A stretch of DNA of 64,000 nt from Letharia columbiana. Lineage: Eukaryota > Ascomycota > Lecanoromycetes > Lecanorales > Parmeliaceae. Both the position numbers and the translations under genes were made by a program. Shown piece after piece: positions 33,389 to 44,843 of this stretch. Below the pieces are notes generated by a model. That model ran no database searches and had not been told where the DNA came from. It saw only the letters and a list, made by a program, of their open reading frames with translations. The stretch is taken from positions 1 to 64,000 of the forward strand of contig NW_023501171.1 of NCBI RefSeq assembly GCF_014066305.1, given 5' to 3'. Numbering within the stretch: position 1 is the first letter of the stretch; each line of letters starts with the position of its first letter.

Positions 33389-34293
33389 ATGTCTTCACTC
33401 GAGGCCGCAAACCTCTTCAACGTCAAGGACCTCGTCGCCGTCATCACGGGCGGTGGAAGTGGAATCGGTCTCATGATGACCAAAACCCTGGCTCTAAACG
33501 GCGCCCACAAAGTCTACATCATCGGCCGCCGTCAGGAAGTGCTGGACGCCGCCGCCAAAGAGTCGCCCCACGGCAACATCATCCCGTTAGTCGGAGACGT
33601 CACCTCGAAAGACGCTCTCCAATCCATCGTCTCTCACATCGAGAAGGACGTCGGCTACATCAACGTCCTGATCGCCAACAGCGGGATCGGGGGTCCCCAG
33701 TCCAGCTCCATCACCCGGGAGACGTCGCTGGAGGACTACCAGTCGGCTCTCTGGAGTCAGTCGTTCGACGAATACACCAAGACGTTCGCCGTCAACACGT
33801 CCGCCGTGTTCTTCTGCACCGTCGCCTTCCTCAAACTCCTCGACGCGGGGAACGGGAAGGGGAACGTGGGGCAGACGAGCCAGGTGATCGCCACGGGCAG
33901 CATCGCCGGCTTCAACAGGCGGGTACCGGGAGGCTACGCGTACGGCCAGAGCAAAGCGGCGACGACGCTGTTGATGAAGGCTATGGCGACCAACCTCGTG
34001 CCGTACAAGATCAGGGCCAATGTCGTCGCTCCGGGACGTAAGTCTTTCCATCCATTCCACTCTGGGAGGACTCTGACTCATTGACATCAACAGTCTTCCC
34101 GTCCGACCTGGCCGCCGGTATCATCGGCGACGGCGTCTTTCCAAAGGAGACAATCCCGGCGGAAAGAGTCGGTACCCCCGAAGACATGGGTGGGGCCATC
34201 CTGTATCTCACGAGCCGCGCGGGCGCTTACTGCAATGGCAACGTGGTCTTACTTGACGGCGGGAGGTTGAGTCTTATGCCGGGTACCTACTAA
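33389..34293 (+). CDS. short-chain dehydrogenase/reductase
   Basis: Two exons, 33389-34037 and 34094-34293; 282 aa, a classic SDR length. The 56-nt intron (GTAAGT donor, CATCAACAG acceptor) keeps frame at VVAPG/LFPSD. Rossmann NAD(P) motif TGGGSGIG at residues 20-27, the ANSGIGG segment in place of the usual NNAG, the catalytic Ser in ATGSIAGF, and YGQSK (Tyr-x3-Lys) in GYAYGQSKAATTLL. The C-terminal GNVVLLDGG is also typical. The enzyme is a cytosolic oxidoreductase of the classical subgroup; the substrate cannot be told from sequence. The frame is open upstream to 33284 but the ATG at 33389 starts the conserved protein. Codon use is GC-rich compared with the neighbours. Confidence 0.9.
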
Positions 34294-34957
34294 TCTCGCG
34301 CGCTACAGTCTCGGAAAGGGGCTGTCGTGGAAGATCCCTTTTCCGATAATTTCCGAATGGTGTCGAGCCGCGGTATCGAGCACTTCAGCTCATATCAAAC
34401 GAAAGACACATTACCGTGGCGAGAAAAGGCTGTGTGATAACGGTTGATGTAGTTTTCCTTGTTATGATCTACGGTTATATCATGGTATGATCTACGGTTA
34501 TATCAACAGGTGCACAGAATCCGGTAAGGGCCAGCTTTTCGTAAATGCGCTACGGCCGGGGTCAAAGGCTGGGTGATCGTAATGAGGAACGAGAAAGTCA
34601 TCTCGGGAAAGTCTACTTATCGAAATTCTCCTACGGTTTCAAGCTAGTCGTTTGAGGAGCACTAGTATGAGATATCAATGGCTGACCAGGCGGCCTGGAA
34701 ATGTCAACATTTGCATCACCTTCAACGCTCCACTGCCCACCGGTGAGCAACGGTGACAACTTTGTCTCGCTCTCGGTCAGCCTCAACACTCAAATGTTCA
34801 ATAGACAGTCCGTATGCGGATTTTTCAAGATGATTGAACTTTCATTTTCGTCATGTCTTTATGCTTGCACTATCTAAGATGATCCAATTGAGTCAAATCG
34901 CCCTCGACGAAGTTCGAGAGCACGAGTTCTAGCAGAGACAGGTCGAAGCACAGCCAA
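34294..34957. other. intergenic between convergent genes
   Basis: About 660 bases, no supported gene. A short direct repeat is visible near 34460-34505 (TATGATCTACGGTTATATCA, twice in tandem). Confidence 0.45.
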
Positions 34958-36262
34958 CTATTCACCTTTTGCCATGCTATGTTCACGCTGTTTCGAGATA
35001 CCTGTTCGTAAGAAAAGGTTGATGAGGCGGCTGATGAGACCTGGTTTGTTCACGCAGGTGGTGGTGGTGCTGAGACCGTCTTCCGACTTCTTAGGTTCGG
35101 TTTCTTGAGCCAAATTTTCTCGAACGGCCTCACTCGCCTCTGCGGTCTCCTTCACACGGGATCTTTTGTTGAACAACCCCCAAACTGAAGCGATGCCTAC
35201 GCATTTCGAGTTCACATCACTCTCAACCTTTGTTCCATCGCTAATTATACATGGCGTGGCCACAGACCAAACGACCATGAGGGAATTAATTTCATTTCTA
35301 TCGTCGTTGATCTTCACGGGAAATGATGCGTAGACTGGTGGGATTTGGCCACAGTCGATGGCGTGGTAGATGACACCGTCAAGTGTGAAGCCTCGTCCTC
35401 CACGGAATTGGATATGTCGATCATTGATGTTTTCTCCCTGCTCACTCCAGAAGCAAAAGGCAGATATCCAACCCTCGTATTCCACGGATACGCCACCATC
35501 GACAATCCGGGATTCGGCACTGACCATGTGACCCCAGAAGTCAACAACGTCTTTGCTTGTTGGGTCGTCGAAGCTCTTGATGAAGCGCGCAATGACTGGC
35601 ACCAGTAGGCATCTGAATTGAGCGGGCTCTACACCAAATGTCTCAAGCTTGTCCAGCTTCTTGTACAGTTCCACCCAGTCAGACTGTTCTCCAAGTAGAA
35701 CGACCGAAGGGACACCACATTCGCTGCGGGCGGGGTAGCTGAAGTACTTCTGCATGTCACCCATCATGAGTACGGAAGCGACGACAGCGTTGAACGCTGA
35801 ATTCCCGGTGAAAGCCGGCAAGATCCACTCCCTCAATCCGGGATCGGGCATGTTCTTCTCGATCTCGCGCACCACATTCTCACCATTCTTCCCTTCGTCA
35901 CCGGTATCCTGAATGGTGACGGTCAAACCCTTCTTACCCACATCGACGAAGAACTTACCCCGAGCTTCCGCGCCATTTGCATTGATCCAAATATTCAGCT
36001 GTGATAGGATGGCAAACCAGACGTTGACAGGGCTGATAACGAGATGGTAGTGCTCGCTGTGGGCTTTGAGGGCACTGTGAACAAAGCCGTTGGCAGAAGC
36101 CAGGGAGAGAGGGTCCTTCAGCTCATCGAAGGTGGACTGGAGCATATTCTCGCAACTCTCTTTTGTGAGGTCTATCTCCAAGAGCTGGCCCTTGTATTGA
36201 AGAGGTCTCGTGACTTGTGTGTTACTATCATTGTGGCTGGCTGGCACGATCGTAACCGGCAT
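34958..36262 (-). CDS. DUF4419-domain protein (434 aa)
   Basis: Single exon from ATG at 36262 to the stop at 34958. The sequence carries the DUF4419 signature: NGFVHSALKAHSEHYHLVIS, VNVWFAILSQLNIWINANGA and GKKGLTVTIQD near the N-terminus; later a SYPARSECGVPSVVLLGEQSDW segment and ARFIKSFDDPTSKDVVDFWGHM. The last about 80 residues are Ser/Thr/Glu-rich and then basic. The family is common in basidiomycetes and ascomycetes and has no agreed function. No signal peptide. Convergent with the SDR gene. Confidence 0.85.
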   Translation of the reverse strand: MPVTIVPASHNDSNTQVTRPLQYKGQLLEIDLTKESCENMLQSTFDELKDPLSLASANGFVHSALKAHSEHYHLVISPVNVWFAILSQLNIWINANGAEARGKFFVDVGKKGLTVTIQDTGDEGKNGENVVREIEKNMPDPGLREWILPAFTGNSAFNAVVASVLMMGDMQKYFSYPARSECGVPSVVLLGEQSDWVELYKKLDKLETFGVEPAQFRCLLVPVIARFIKSFDDPTSKDVVDFWGHMVSAESRIVDGGVSVEYEGWISAFCFWSEQGENINDRHIQFRGGRGFTLDGVIYHAIDCGQIPPVYASFPVKINDDRNEINSLMVVWSVATPCIISDGTKVESDVNSKCVGIASVWGLFNKRSRVKETAEASEAVRENLAQETEPKKSEDGLSTTTTCVNKPGLISRLINLFLRTGISKQREHSMAKGE

Positions 36263-36638
36263 TTTCAGGTTGATGGTCTTCTTGAAGACGCGATTGACAG
36301 GTACGTAGGCGTTGCTTTAGAAATGGCGATGTTTGTTTCGCGCTATATCGGTGATGGAGCGAAGGCTTTGTAGAAACAGCCGGTGGAAGTTGATGTTAAG
36401 AAGGAAGAGTTGCGGAGGAGAGAAACCTTAAATAGGCATTATAGAATTGTGTTGACGATGTCAACACACTAGCAAATCGCTGCCGATCTGTGCAAAGTGT
36501 CTGATAGGCTAGCTATAAACCCTACAAGCGTGACTACCTTAGTATTCCACTCAAGAACGAGGGATTCATTTATCATCGTGACTCAGCAACAGCAAAACTT
36601 CATTGGCAGCTACATCGATCGGCGCGACTAAAGTCCGT
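36263..36638. other. intergenic
   Basis: About 375 bases between the DUF4419 start and the end of the DUF1989 relic. No feature recognised. Confidence 0.4.
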
Positions 36639-37285
36639 TCATACCCCTTCACCTTCCGTCACTGCATAGTGAACCTCTTTTGGATATGGTAACCAGTCTT
36701 CACTCGCCCTTTGATCCATCGAACATGCACTCAGCACTATGATCACATCCATGAGGGCCTTAAAAACAACATGGTCCCCTTCCTCGCTCGTTGGCGCCCC
36801 GAAAAACAACGCCTCCCTCTTCATTGACCTTTACATTCATGAACAGATTCAGTGGCGTAGGCGGTGTGGTCGGGAGTCTGATCTTTTTTTTTATCTTGGC
36901 TGAGGGATAGGGTGGAAAGGCTCTTGACAGCCTTCTGATAATTCTCCGCGCAACTAGCATGTCACCCTTTCACTCTCATCTTTTTGTAGCGTAGTGGATT
37001 ACAGGCTGAGATCAACGTGTTGTGATTGCGTTTGTTGGTATTATTGATCTAGGATAGGATGGCTTGGGAAATACTGCTGTAGAGAGTGTCGCCACTGTTG
37101 AAGTGCAATTTTCGGTGGATGGCGTGGTTATGGGACGTGGAGAGATACTCGGCGGGGTTTGGAGGATTGAGTGCCCAGAAGTCGACGACTTGGCGGCCGT
37201 GGGTGTTGGTTACCTTGACGGTTTGTTCCCTTTTGAGGAGGAGAGCGGTGCCGCTGCTGGCGGGGAGTGTCTGTGGGGTGGACAT
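36639..37285 (-). pseudogene. DUF1989 (urea carboxylase-associated type) protein, broken
   Basis: From ATG at 37285 the frame gives TLPASSGTALLLKREQTVKV, THGRQVVDFWALNP and GDTLYSSISQ, which match the DUF1989 family seen in fungi and bacteria. It stops at a TAG (37049-37051), continues in the same frame with NTLISACNPLRYKKMRVKG and stops again at a TGA where the family has Trp, then HASCAENYQKAV. Next comes PLNLFMNVKVNEEGGVVF in a second frame, and DHVVFKALMDVIIVLSACS in a third. So two nonsense codons and two frame changes separate otherwise conserved blocks in the right order. The family is associated with amine or urea metabolism; this copy is inactive unless the assembly is wrong. Confidence 0.75.
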
Positions 37286-37969
37286 TGACTGAGAGGTGAG
37301 TAATGGTGGATGGAGAGAAGGGGGGTTGGAAAGAGTCGGTTTTGTATGCAAAGATGTCGGGGTAGACATATTGATTCCATAATCAAGATGATGATGACTG
37401 TTGAGGAGGTTATGTGTTTCGGAAGTAAGCCAAAGGTCGAGATGCCTCTCACTCATCTATGGCCTGAACTTCACTTGATTAAGAAAATCATTGTAATCAA
37501 ATATTCTATTCGAGGGCACATCCTCGTGGGATAGGACCAGTACTTGTATGCGAAGCAATGAGATATCCCCTTGGCAATCCAGCACAAGCTGCTTAATTGA
37601 TATTTCCCCCTGAGGTAATGTTTACGCCAAGAAAACCCAAACCTCGGCTAGTGATGAAGTCTCGTTCACTTTGAAAACTGGCCTTGTATTGAGGCGCAAC
37701 TTTCCATCGCCCTGATCAAAGCTATTGACGTTTTGTCTTCGAGCTCGTTGCACATTTCATCTTCATCCACGATGAACGATTTGCGAAATCTGTCAATGCT
37801 CTTCCGCTAGAACAAATGTGAGTACTATCTTGCTCGATTATTCACCATGAAACAATCACATGCACCGGTGAGATTTGCTGACTTCGTTCAGTCACAACCT
37901 CTGAGCAACTCACCTGATCGGCTTAGTCCACTTCAACAGATTACCTTCCTTGGGTGAGATCTCGTCCAA
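37286..37969. other. intergenic
   Basis: About 680 bases, with AT-rich parts. Nothing beyond short shadow frames. Confidence 0.4.
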
Positions 37970-38977
37970 ATGGGTCTTTTTGCAAAGGATCATGCCCTCG
38001 AGGCCGTTGAGTTGCGCACGCGAAGCGCAAAGCCTGGGTTGCGCGGATTCGAGTTCGAGAAGCTCCCTCGCACAGTGCGCCACCAAATATACAGAGAATT
38101 ATTGCTCAAGCCAGTAGACGACGATAGCGCAGCAGAGGATGATGGTGACAGCTACGCTAGCGAACATGACAAACTAAGTGAACGCATCGAAGGGCTGATG
38201 GTCGAGATTGGAGAAGGAGACAATCAAATGCACCCAGAGATCATGCGTACCAACAAGAAGATCCACGATGAAGCCGCCGCTGTCCTGTATGGCGATAATT
38301 GGTTCACATGGAGTCTCTATGGGGACCAATACTGACCAATGTGGCGCTGGCCGGATTTCAGCAAGATCGAATGTCCTCGTCACTACAGTCGCCTCATCAC
38401 CAAACTGCGCCTCTACGTCAGCACCAGGGGCAATGAGCACGACCGTACCCAGGCAGTCGCAATCTACTGGACCACCATAAACGTCAACCACGTATGCAAG
38501 AAGCTCACCTTGAACGATCTCAAGATCCTCAAGGTGGACTTTTACAACGCTCTTGGTCACAGGCATGGTGGCTCAGCACGCAAAGGATACTATGGAGAAC
38601 GCTGCTTGGAGCCTTTAAAAAAATGCCGAGCCGAGAAGGTAGGAATCAAGTCTCTGCCAGTCACGCTTGCAGTTGGCCTGATGCTAATAGCGATCGCAGT
38701 TCCTCATCGACGACTATGCTTCTCCAGCTTACGCAGCCAAGTTGAAGGCCGTGATCGAAGGCCCCAAGGGTGCGAAGTTCTTTGGCTCACCGCGAGGCAA
38801 AGGAAGACGAGTCGGAAAGTGATTTCGATGACCAAGGAGGCTCTGGAAATGAGGAGTTTGGGGATTTGAGCGGTGATGATGCGTATGATGATGTGGAAGG
38901 AGAGTCTGAAGACAAATATGAGAGAGGAGACTCCGGCATGGAAGGGCTGGAAACGATCTCATACCCAGGAAGGTGAG
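37970..38977 (+). pseudogene. fungal hypothetical protein (F-box-like N-terminus), interrupted by TGA and a frame change
   Basis: Exon 1 from ATG at 37970 contains FEKLPRTVRHQIYRELLLK, an F-box-like start, then HPEIMRTNKKIHDEAAAVLYGDNWF, typical of a very common group of fungal hypothetical proteins. A TGA at 38333-38335 sits in DQY*PMWRWPDF, after which the same frame continues for 100 codons (YSRLITKLRLYVSTRG). A 61-nt intron (38639-38699) then joins in frame to FLIDDYASPAYAAKLKAVIE. This ends at a TGA at 38820-38822, while a clearly acidic stretch (EAKEDESESDFDDQGGSG …) continues in another frame to 38976. A TGG-to-TGA change plus one frameshift would explain it. Function unknown. Confidence 0.6.
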
Positions 38978-39546
38978 CAGAGAGACAGCTTTGAACAGGG
39001 TTGATGCTTGCCGAAGAAGGCTTTGGGAGCGATTGCTCTCCTCTGCCTAGCAATGCAGGAGCAGCTGCCATGTCTAGCACAGTGAATACGATGCCCCTGG
39101 AAGGCGATGGCACGCATCGTCTGAGTTACGGCTGTCCGACCTCTAGAATAGATACCTTCAATGATCCAAGGTGGTTGCAATTGAAACTTCGCATGAGTAT
39201 CTAGAGGTTGGAACTATTGCTCTGAGTAGTATTGTCGGCTGCCAACGTTAAGGGTGGTTTGCATAAATCCCTAGACATATTTCCGGGATTCCCCGCCCGG
39301 CGGTCGTTCGGTCCCTGACCACGGCCCGCTGCCGCTAGAGTACTCTATCTCAGGCCCGGCTAGGCCTTCAGGCAACGGACTCCGCGTCATGCTGAGCCAC
39401 CCGAGTGATCATCCTTCGTAGAGGTTCAGGCCACCTTTCTCATATCAGCATAACATCTCAGATCTTTCATCCTTAAACACCTTGTATCTGCAACCGTCCC
39501 GCTTCCTAGAGCCACGGGTGCAAGATCATTTCCTTAAGCGGCCGAG
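38978..39546. other. intergenic upstream of the PPPDE gene
   Basis: About 570 bases without a supported gene. It presumably holds the promoter of the next gene. Confidence 0.4.
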
Positions 39547-41477
39547 ATGGATGTCGAACTGTATGTTTACGATCTATCCAAGGTGGGACCTCTCTCGCAG
39601 GTTCGCCTTGATCTAATGGGCTAACATTTGGGTGGTAGGGACTCGCCAGACAGGTTCTCCTCCAACAGCGCCGATGATCATGCATGTGATGCTGAATTTT
39701 ATAGATGTCTGGCCAGCTGCTTGGAATACAGATTGCGGCCGTTTACCACACAGCTCTGGTGTTCGGTGGAATAGAATACTTCTTTGGCGCAGGTGTTCAG
39801 ACATCATATCCGGGAAGGACTCATCATGGAAAGCCTATGGAAGTCATTCCCATGGGGGCAACCCAACTACCTCTAGAAGTGATTTTGGAGTACCTCGAAT
39901 CGCTCAAGGCAATATATACGATGGAGGTAAGTTATTGCGCCGTATTATTTACAGTGAACGATTGCTAATGTCTGATACGATCCCAGTCCTACGATCTATT
40001 CCTCCACAATTGCAATAACTTCACGAATGACTTTGCGATGTTTTTAGTCGGCAAAGGCATTCCAGACCACATCACCTCACTGCCACAAACAGTTCTAAAT
40101 ACGCCTTTCGGCCAGATGTTGAAGCCTCAGCTCGATAACGCCATGCGCGGTATCACACAGGCTCCGGTACCACCGAATAGCGTCCCTCGAGCCGCAACAC
40201 AGCCACAATCGATACCTAATGGGCTCTCATCTCGCCCACAAACAGGCATGAGCATATCGCAGAAGAAGGAGGAAGTTCCTGGCGTGGTATATAAACCGAC
40301 GAGGTTGAAGCAACTGGACGAGTTGCTGGCCTCGGCCCAGAATTCCTGCGCAGTCATCTTCTTCACCTCCGCCACCTGCCCACCCTGCAAGATCGTCTAC
40401 CCAGCATACGATGAACTTGCAGCAGAAGCTAGCAACAAAGCTGTGTTGATAAAAGTCGATCTCACTGATGCATATGAGATCGGCGCAAGGTATCAAGTCC
40501 GCGCCACACCTACGTTTATGACGTTCATCAAAGGAGAGAAAGAGAGCGAGTGGTCAGGCGCAAACGAAGCGCAGCTTCGTGGAAATGTACGACTACTGAT
40601 CCAGATGGCCCATCCTCCGCATCCACATACTCTCCTCCGACTACCGACTTTGCAACGTCTGCATAAGTCGCCCGTCACTTATACCAAAATTCCACCAATC
40701 GAGAAGCTCATCGCCAAAATGGGAACCGCTGGCTCTGATACCGCTGTTGGCGCTCTGAAAGGTTTTGTCACAACTCGACAGCAGTCCGGTGCTGTGGATG
40801 CTCCACTTCCCGATCTGCCTGCTGTCTCTGCCTTCATATCTAAATCATTTCAAACCTTACAGCCAGAGAGCCTTTTTCCAATAGTTGACCTCTTCCGCCT
40901 AGCCCTCGTGGATCCCCGGGTGAGTGGCTATTACGCTGAAGATGCCTCCGAAACCGTGTTCAGGATCTTAAATACCGTCAATCGCCTAGATACAAGCTGC
41001 CCATATCAACTACGGATTGTGACCTTACATATGGCATGCAATCTGTTCACTTCACAACTCTTCCCTATCAAACTCTTCATGGAGCCGTCCTATTCAACAC
41101 CTCTATTTCAACTCGTCACATCTTCCCTCTTGGACAACGAACATCCACCTGTACGAGTCGCGGCATCATCCCTAGCATTCAATATGGCTGCTTCAAACCA
41201 TCAACAACGCATTCAAGGGAAGGCTGACTTCTTACCGGAGAGCAGCCAGGTGGAATTAGTAGCTAGTCTACTTGAGGCGATGGGACGCGAAAGAGAGAGC
41301 AAGGACGGCATGAGAGGGCTGCTTGTTGCCGTCGGCCTGTTGAAGTATATGACAGATAAAGGGGGCGAGGTAGACGACCTTTGTGAAGCTGTGGGAGCGA
41401 AGGATATCATTGCGGAGGCAAAAGGAGCCTTTCCCGACCTCAGAGAGCTGGCGAAGGAGGTGGAGCAAGTCATGTGA
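39547..41477 (+). CDS. PPPDE (DeSI-type) peptidase - thioredoxin - PUL domain protein
   Basis: Four exons: 39547-39582, 39639-39653 (15 nt), 39705-39926, 39987-41477; 587 aa. Domain order: PPPDE isopeptidase at residues 1-145 with His32 (VYHTALVFGG) and Cys100 (HNCNNFTNDF) as the catalytic pair; a linker; a thioredoxin domain with CPPC at about 222-225 (FFTSATCPPCKIVYPAY); then a C-terminal PUL domain of helical repeats (about 320-580). PPPDE proteins remove SUMO or ubiquitin-like modifiers, and PUL domains bind Cdc48/p97, so a role in deconjugation linked to Cdc48 is inferred. The first three short exons are needed to complete the catalytic domain (MDVELYVYDLSK/GLARQ/MSGQ). Introns of 51-60 nt carry CTAAC, CTGAA and similar branch sites. 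Confidence 0.92.
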
Positions 41478-42202
41478 TGAGGATGGAGGTACTGTTGGTC
41501 CGCATAGCCAAGGAGTCAGGGCTGTAACAATGGAGTGAAAATGTCCTGCCCACTCCCGGGTTACAGTTCGGCAGGGGTGAAAAGAAGTTCTGCGGGGGTA
41601 AAGCTGAACGTATTTATTTCACCCGAATAAACTTAGACCGAGTTGAAAAATCTATAAACACTTTATCTAGATTATTACATACGCTAAGTAATTAGTATAA
41701 GCATATAATAAGTATGTAATATAGACTTTTTAATTTCTATCTAATATCATCAATAAGTAGTTCTTTATTATTAAATCGTAACAGATTCACTATATCTTCT
41801 TCGTGAAAAATATATATATATTAAGTATCAACATCGTATATTCTACGTATGAGGATTATCTCGCATATATAAAAACCGCTAGACTGAATTCTTTTTTTTT
41901 ATCCTCGATGAGGTGTTAGTATATGCTGAGTGTATTCTATTTTATCGGAACAAGGCGCGGCGTATATACTTAGGATCTACTTACCCCCACCACCGAACTG
42001 TGAGCCCATCAACTCCTCTAGATTGATCACTTAGGGCTCCTCGGCTAGGGTTCGAGTCTTGGCAGTCGCGAGGAAGCGCGTCACTCCTCCAACTTCACTC
42101 AGTTTTGCACATTTCCTAGCTCATCTACTCATCTCATTTCACCCGAACCTCATATGTTCCTCACATTACACGATCAACACTGCCATTCGCCAAAATCCCA
42201 CA
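41478..42202. other. intergenic with a small AT-rich island
   Basis: About 725 bases. 41630-41960 is AT-rich with many TATA runs but still contains CA and TG, unlike the terminal block, so it is at most mildly affected by RIP. No gene or repeat copy could be matched. Confidence 0.45.
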
Positions 42203-44352
42203 ATGTCCCAGCCACGGAGATCTACACGCAAAAAGCGACAGACACAACTGACTTTCACGCCCCTGCCTTCATCTTCTCCCGCTGCTTCCCAGTACCCTGA
42301 AAAAGTGCGACAGCGAGCTGCTTCAGTTCGATACGATGATGCAATGTCAAGCCCGATCAAGAAGCGCCGAGTCGGAGGCTCTCCACCTGTGAGATCCCCA
42401 TTCAGTCGGGCTTCGAGCAATGCCGGATCGCCTTTTGGGAGTCAAAAAGTTCAGGTGGTGATTCCGTCACCAAGCAAGAGCTCGGACCAGCTACCCACCC
42501 CGCCTGCATCATCACAGGTTGAAATGGACAATGAGCCAGGTAATTACACCTTGGATTACGCACTTTATCGGCTATTGAGATTGATATACCTCTCTAAATG
42601 CAGAATCACAGAAGAGAAGCCCACTGTCTGGCAATCCTTCCGAGCAGAACGCTCTCAGTAACTCTATGCAACCCGTAGCCGGTGCCAACACGACTACAGG
42701 AGACGATGGACGGTCATTCCTGGGATTTACCAGCGAAGAAGGAGACGACGACGTACCTATTCGTAGTATCAGAAGAACCAGGCCGGCGCCCACAACCTTG
42801 ACCAGTGATGATAGCTCGCAGCCGCAGACGCCTCAAAGGTTAGTGACACCTACGAAGGAATCAAGGCTTTCTCAGTCGTATACGCAAGCTAGCAGCCCCC
42901 CATTTGAGACTGATAATGAAGCACCTACAAGGAGACTGCGGCAGAAGCTCTCAATTTCGCCACATGTAACCCGTGCTACGAATAGCGATACCAGAGCAAA
43001 GGCTGGGCCGTCAGAAGCAAGAAGCGCAAAGAAGAGAGCAAAGCCGGTTGTGATAACAGATGGGAGTGAAGACAGTTCAAGCGAGGATGTGGTGGCCACG
43101 CCAGTCCGGAAGCGTAGGACCGTAGCGCAAATCCAGTCCCCAACCCGAGAAACCGATCATGAGGAAGAGTCAGAGTCTTCGGATGATCTGCAAGGAGAAT
43201 TGGAGGATCTAAAAGAGACCGGTACACCGTTACGCAGTACTCGCACTAGAGATGGACATATTATGTCTGAGCGGGGCAAGAGACAGCAGAAGCTTGAAGA
43301 ACTTAGACGACGTCGTGCCGGTATTAGAGAAGATTCACAAGAGGAGGACGAGCAGAACGGACAGGACGAGGACGAGCAGGACGATATTGAGGAGGCCAAT
43401 TTATCATGGCCGGAGCCCATACATCATGCAATGCGCAGAGGAGGCAACCTAGACCAATACGAGGACGACTTTGTGGATGACGAGGACGACAACGTGGGAG
43501 TTGATCTCGGAGTTGCGGGCGTGCCCCTCGAACTCACACACCATGCTAACAAGAAGCCATTCGAGTACTTTAAAACGGAGATCGAGTGGATGGTCCATAA
43601 CAAACTAAATCCAGCATTTGATCGCTATGACGAAATGTACGAGCTTGCTTACCGGAAGCTTGATAAAGAAGTTGAAGGATTCGTTGGGTCTAAGTTCGCG
43701 TCTTCTGTCTGGGGTGAAGAGTTCAACAAAGCACTCAAAGCACGACCCGACCTGTACAGAATTGATGTGCCGACAATGCTGGAGCACAAGTGTGATGCTT
43801 GCCGGAGAAGCAATCATCCCCCAAAGCATAAAATCACATTTTGTGGCAAACCCTACAATCGCGATACGCTAGAAACAATCGAACACGACGATGACGACGA
43901 TACGGAGGACTCAGATGATGACGAAAGCAGCAGTACCCAAGAGGGAGAATCCTTCTTCCTTGGCAGGTTCGAATACGACAACCCAGTCAGAGATTCTTGT
44001 TGTAGCTGACGCGGTCTAGGTTCTGCTGCGCCAACGCTGAAATGGCACATGCTCTTTATCACTGGCGTCACGCACTCAATCAGGGTGTCCTTGCGTGGCT
44101 GGCAGCGGAAGGCCATTTATCCCCTGCAAAAATTGTCGAGCGAGACAATCTGCGCCAGAAAAAGAGACAGAAGGCCACTAATAGAGTTGTGGATGGCATG
44201 AAGGACACAGGGGTCATGAAGATGCTCTACAAGCAATTCAAAGAGAATCTAGCGGCTGCGAGAGACGCTAAGGTACGTCTACGCTCATAAAGATAGTCAA
44301 GGGTCTGAAACTGATCTCTCGACAGCCCGAGAGGTTCACGAACAGACATTGA
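42203..44352 (+). CDS. DUF4211-domain protein (659 aa), probable nuclear protein
   Basis: Four exons: 42203-42539, 42604-43966, 44020-44272, 44326-44352. The N-terminal two thirds are disordered and charged: RRSTRKKRQTQLTFTPLPSS, repeated SPIKKRR and RSAKKRAKP clusters that look like nuclear localisation signals, and long Asp/Glu runs (EEDEQNGQDEDEQDDIEE). The DUF4211 domain begins near LELTHHANKKPFEYFKTEIE and includes CDACRRSNHPPKHKITFCGKPY, a Cys pair that may bind a metal, then FCCANAEMAHALYHWRHAL and VLAWLAAEGHL, joined by a 53-nt intron whose splicing is required. The last exon adds PERFTNRH. The family is fungal, with proposed chromatin or transcription roles; the exact job is unknown. 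Confidence 0.88.
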
Positions 44353-44843
44353 TAGCGAGAACGGGGCATCCATCCTGCCCTCAGCTTTCAATATGGCCAT
44401 AGTCTGCGCCGGCTATTGGGGTGATGTGTGAATACAGCCATTAAACGGTAGCATGGAGTGGTTCGACTCACTTGGATACTCCGCACCAGGAAGGACCTTG
44501 AATCACGCTGTATCTGATAGGCAGCCATCGGTCTGGAAGCCGCTTTGGTTGGATACATCTGTGGATGTCATGAAAGATTCTGAAGCCAATCCACAGCTGG
44601 CACGATGTATGGCCTGTATCAAGCCTACCATCTCAGCAATACTCATGAACGATGTATATAACATAGAATTGAATCTCATATCATAGACGCTTCAGGATCC
44701 AGTGGCAATGTACAATAATCCCTATTCACACTGTATGCAATCCGACTCGGAGCAGAGATATCTTACACCCACCGAACCACCCTCCCTCGTCGCCCCTAAA
44801 CCTCTCACACACAACACCCTGGGCACACACCCTACCCCCCTTC
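44353..44843. other. intergenic between convergent DUF4211 and TOM22 genes
   Basis: About 490 bases. A plus frame at 44453-44686 has no family features and probably lies in the 3' UTR region. C-rich low complexity begins near 44780. Confidence 0.45.

Noticed and set aside
42045..42060. GGTTCGAGTCT, a tRNA B-box-like string
   Set aside because: No cloverleaf could be drawn around it; probably chance.
44453..44686. 77-codon plus-strand frame after the DUF4211 gene
   Set aside because: No homology-like features, no splice support; probably 3' UTR.
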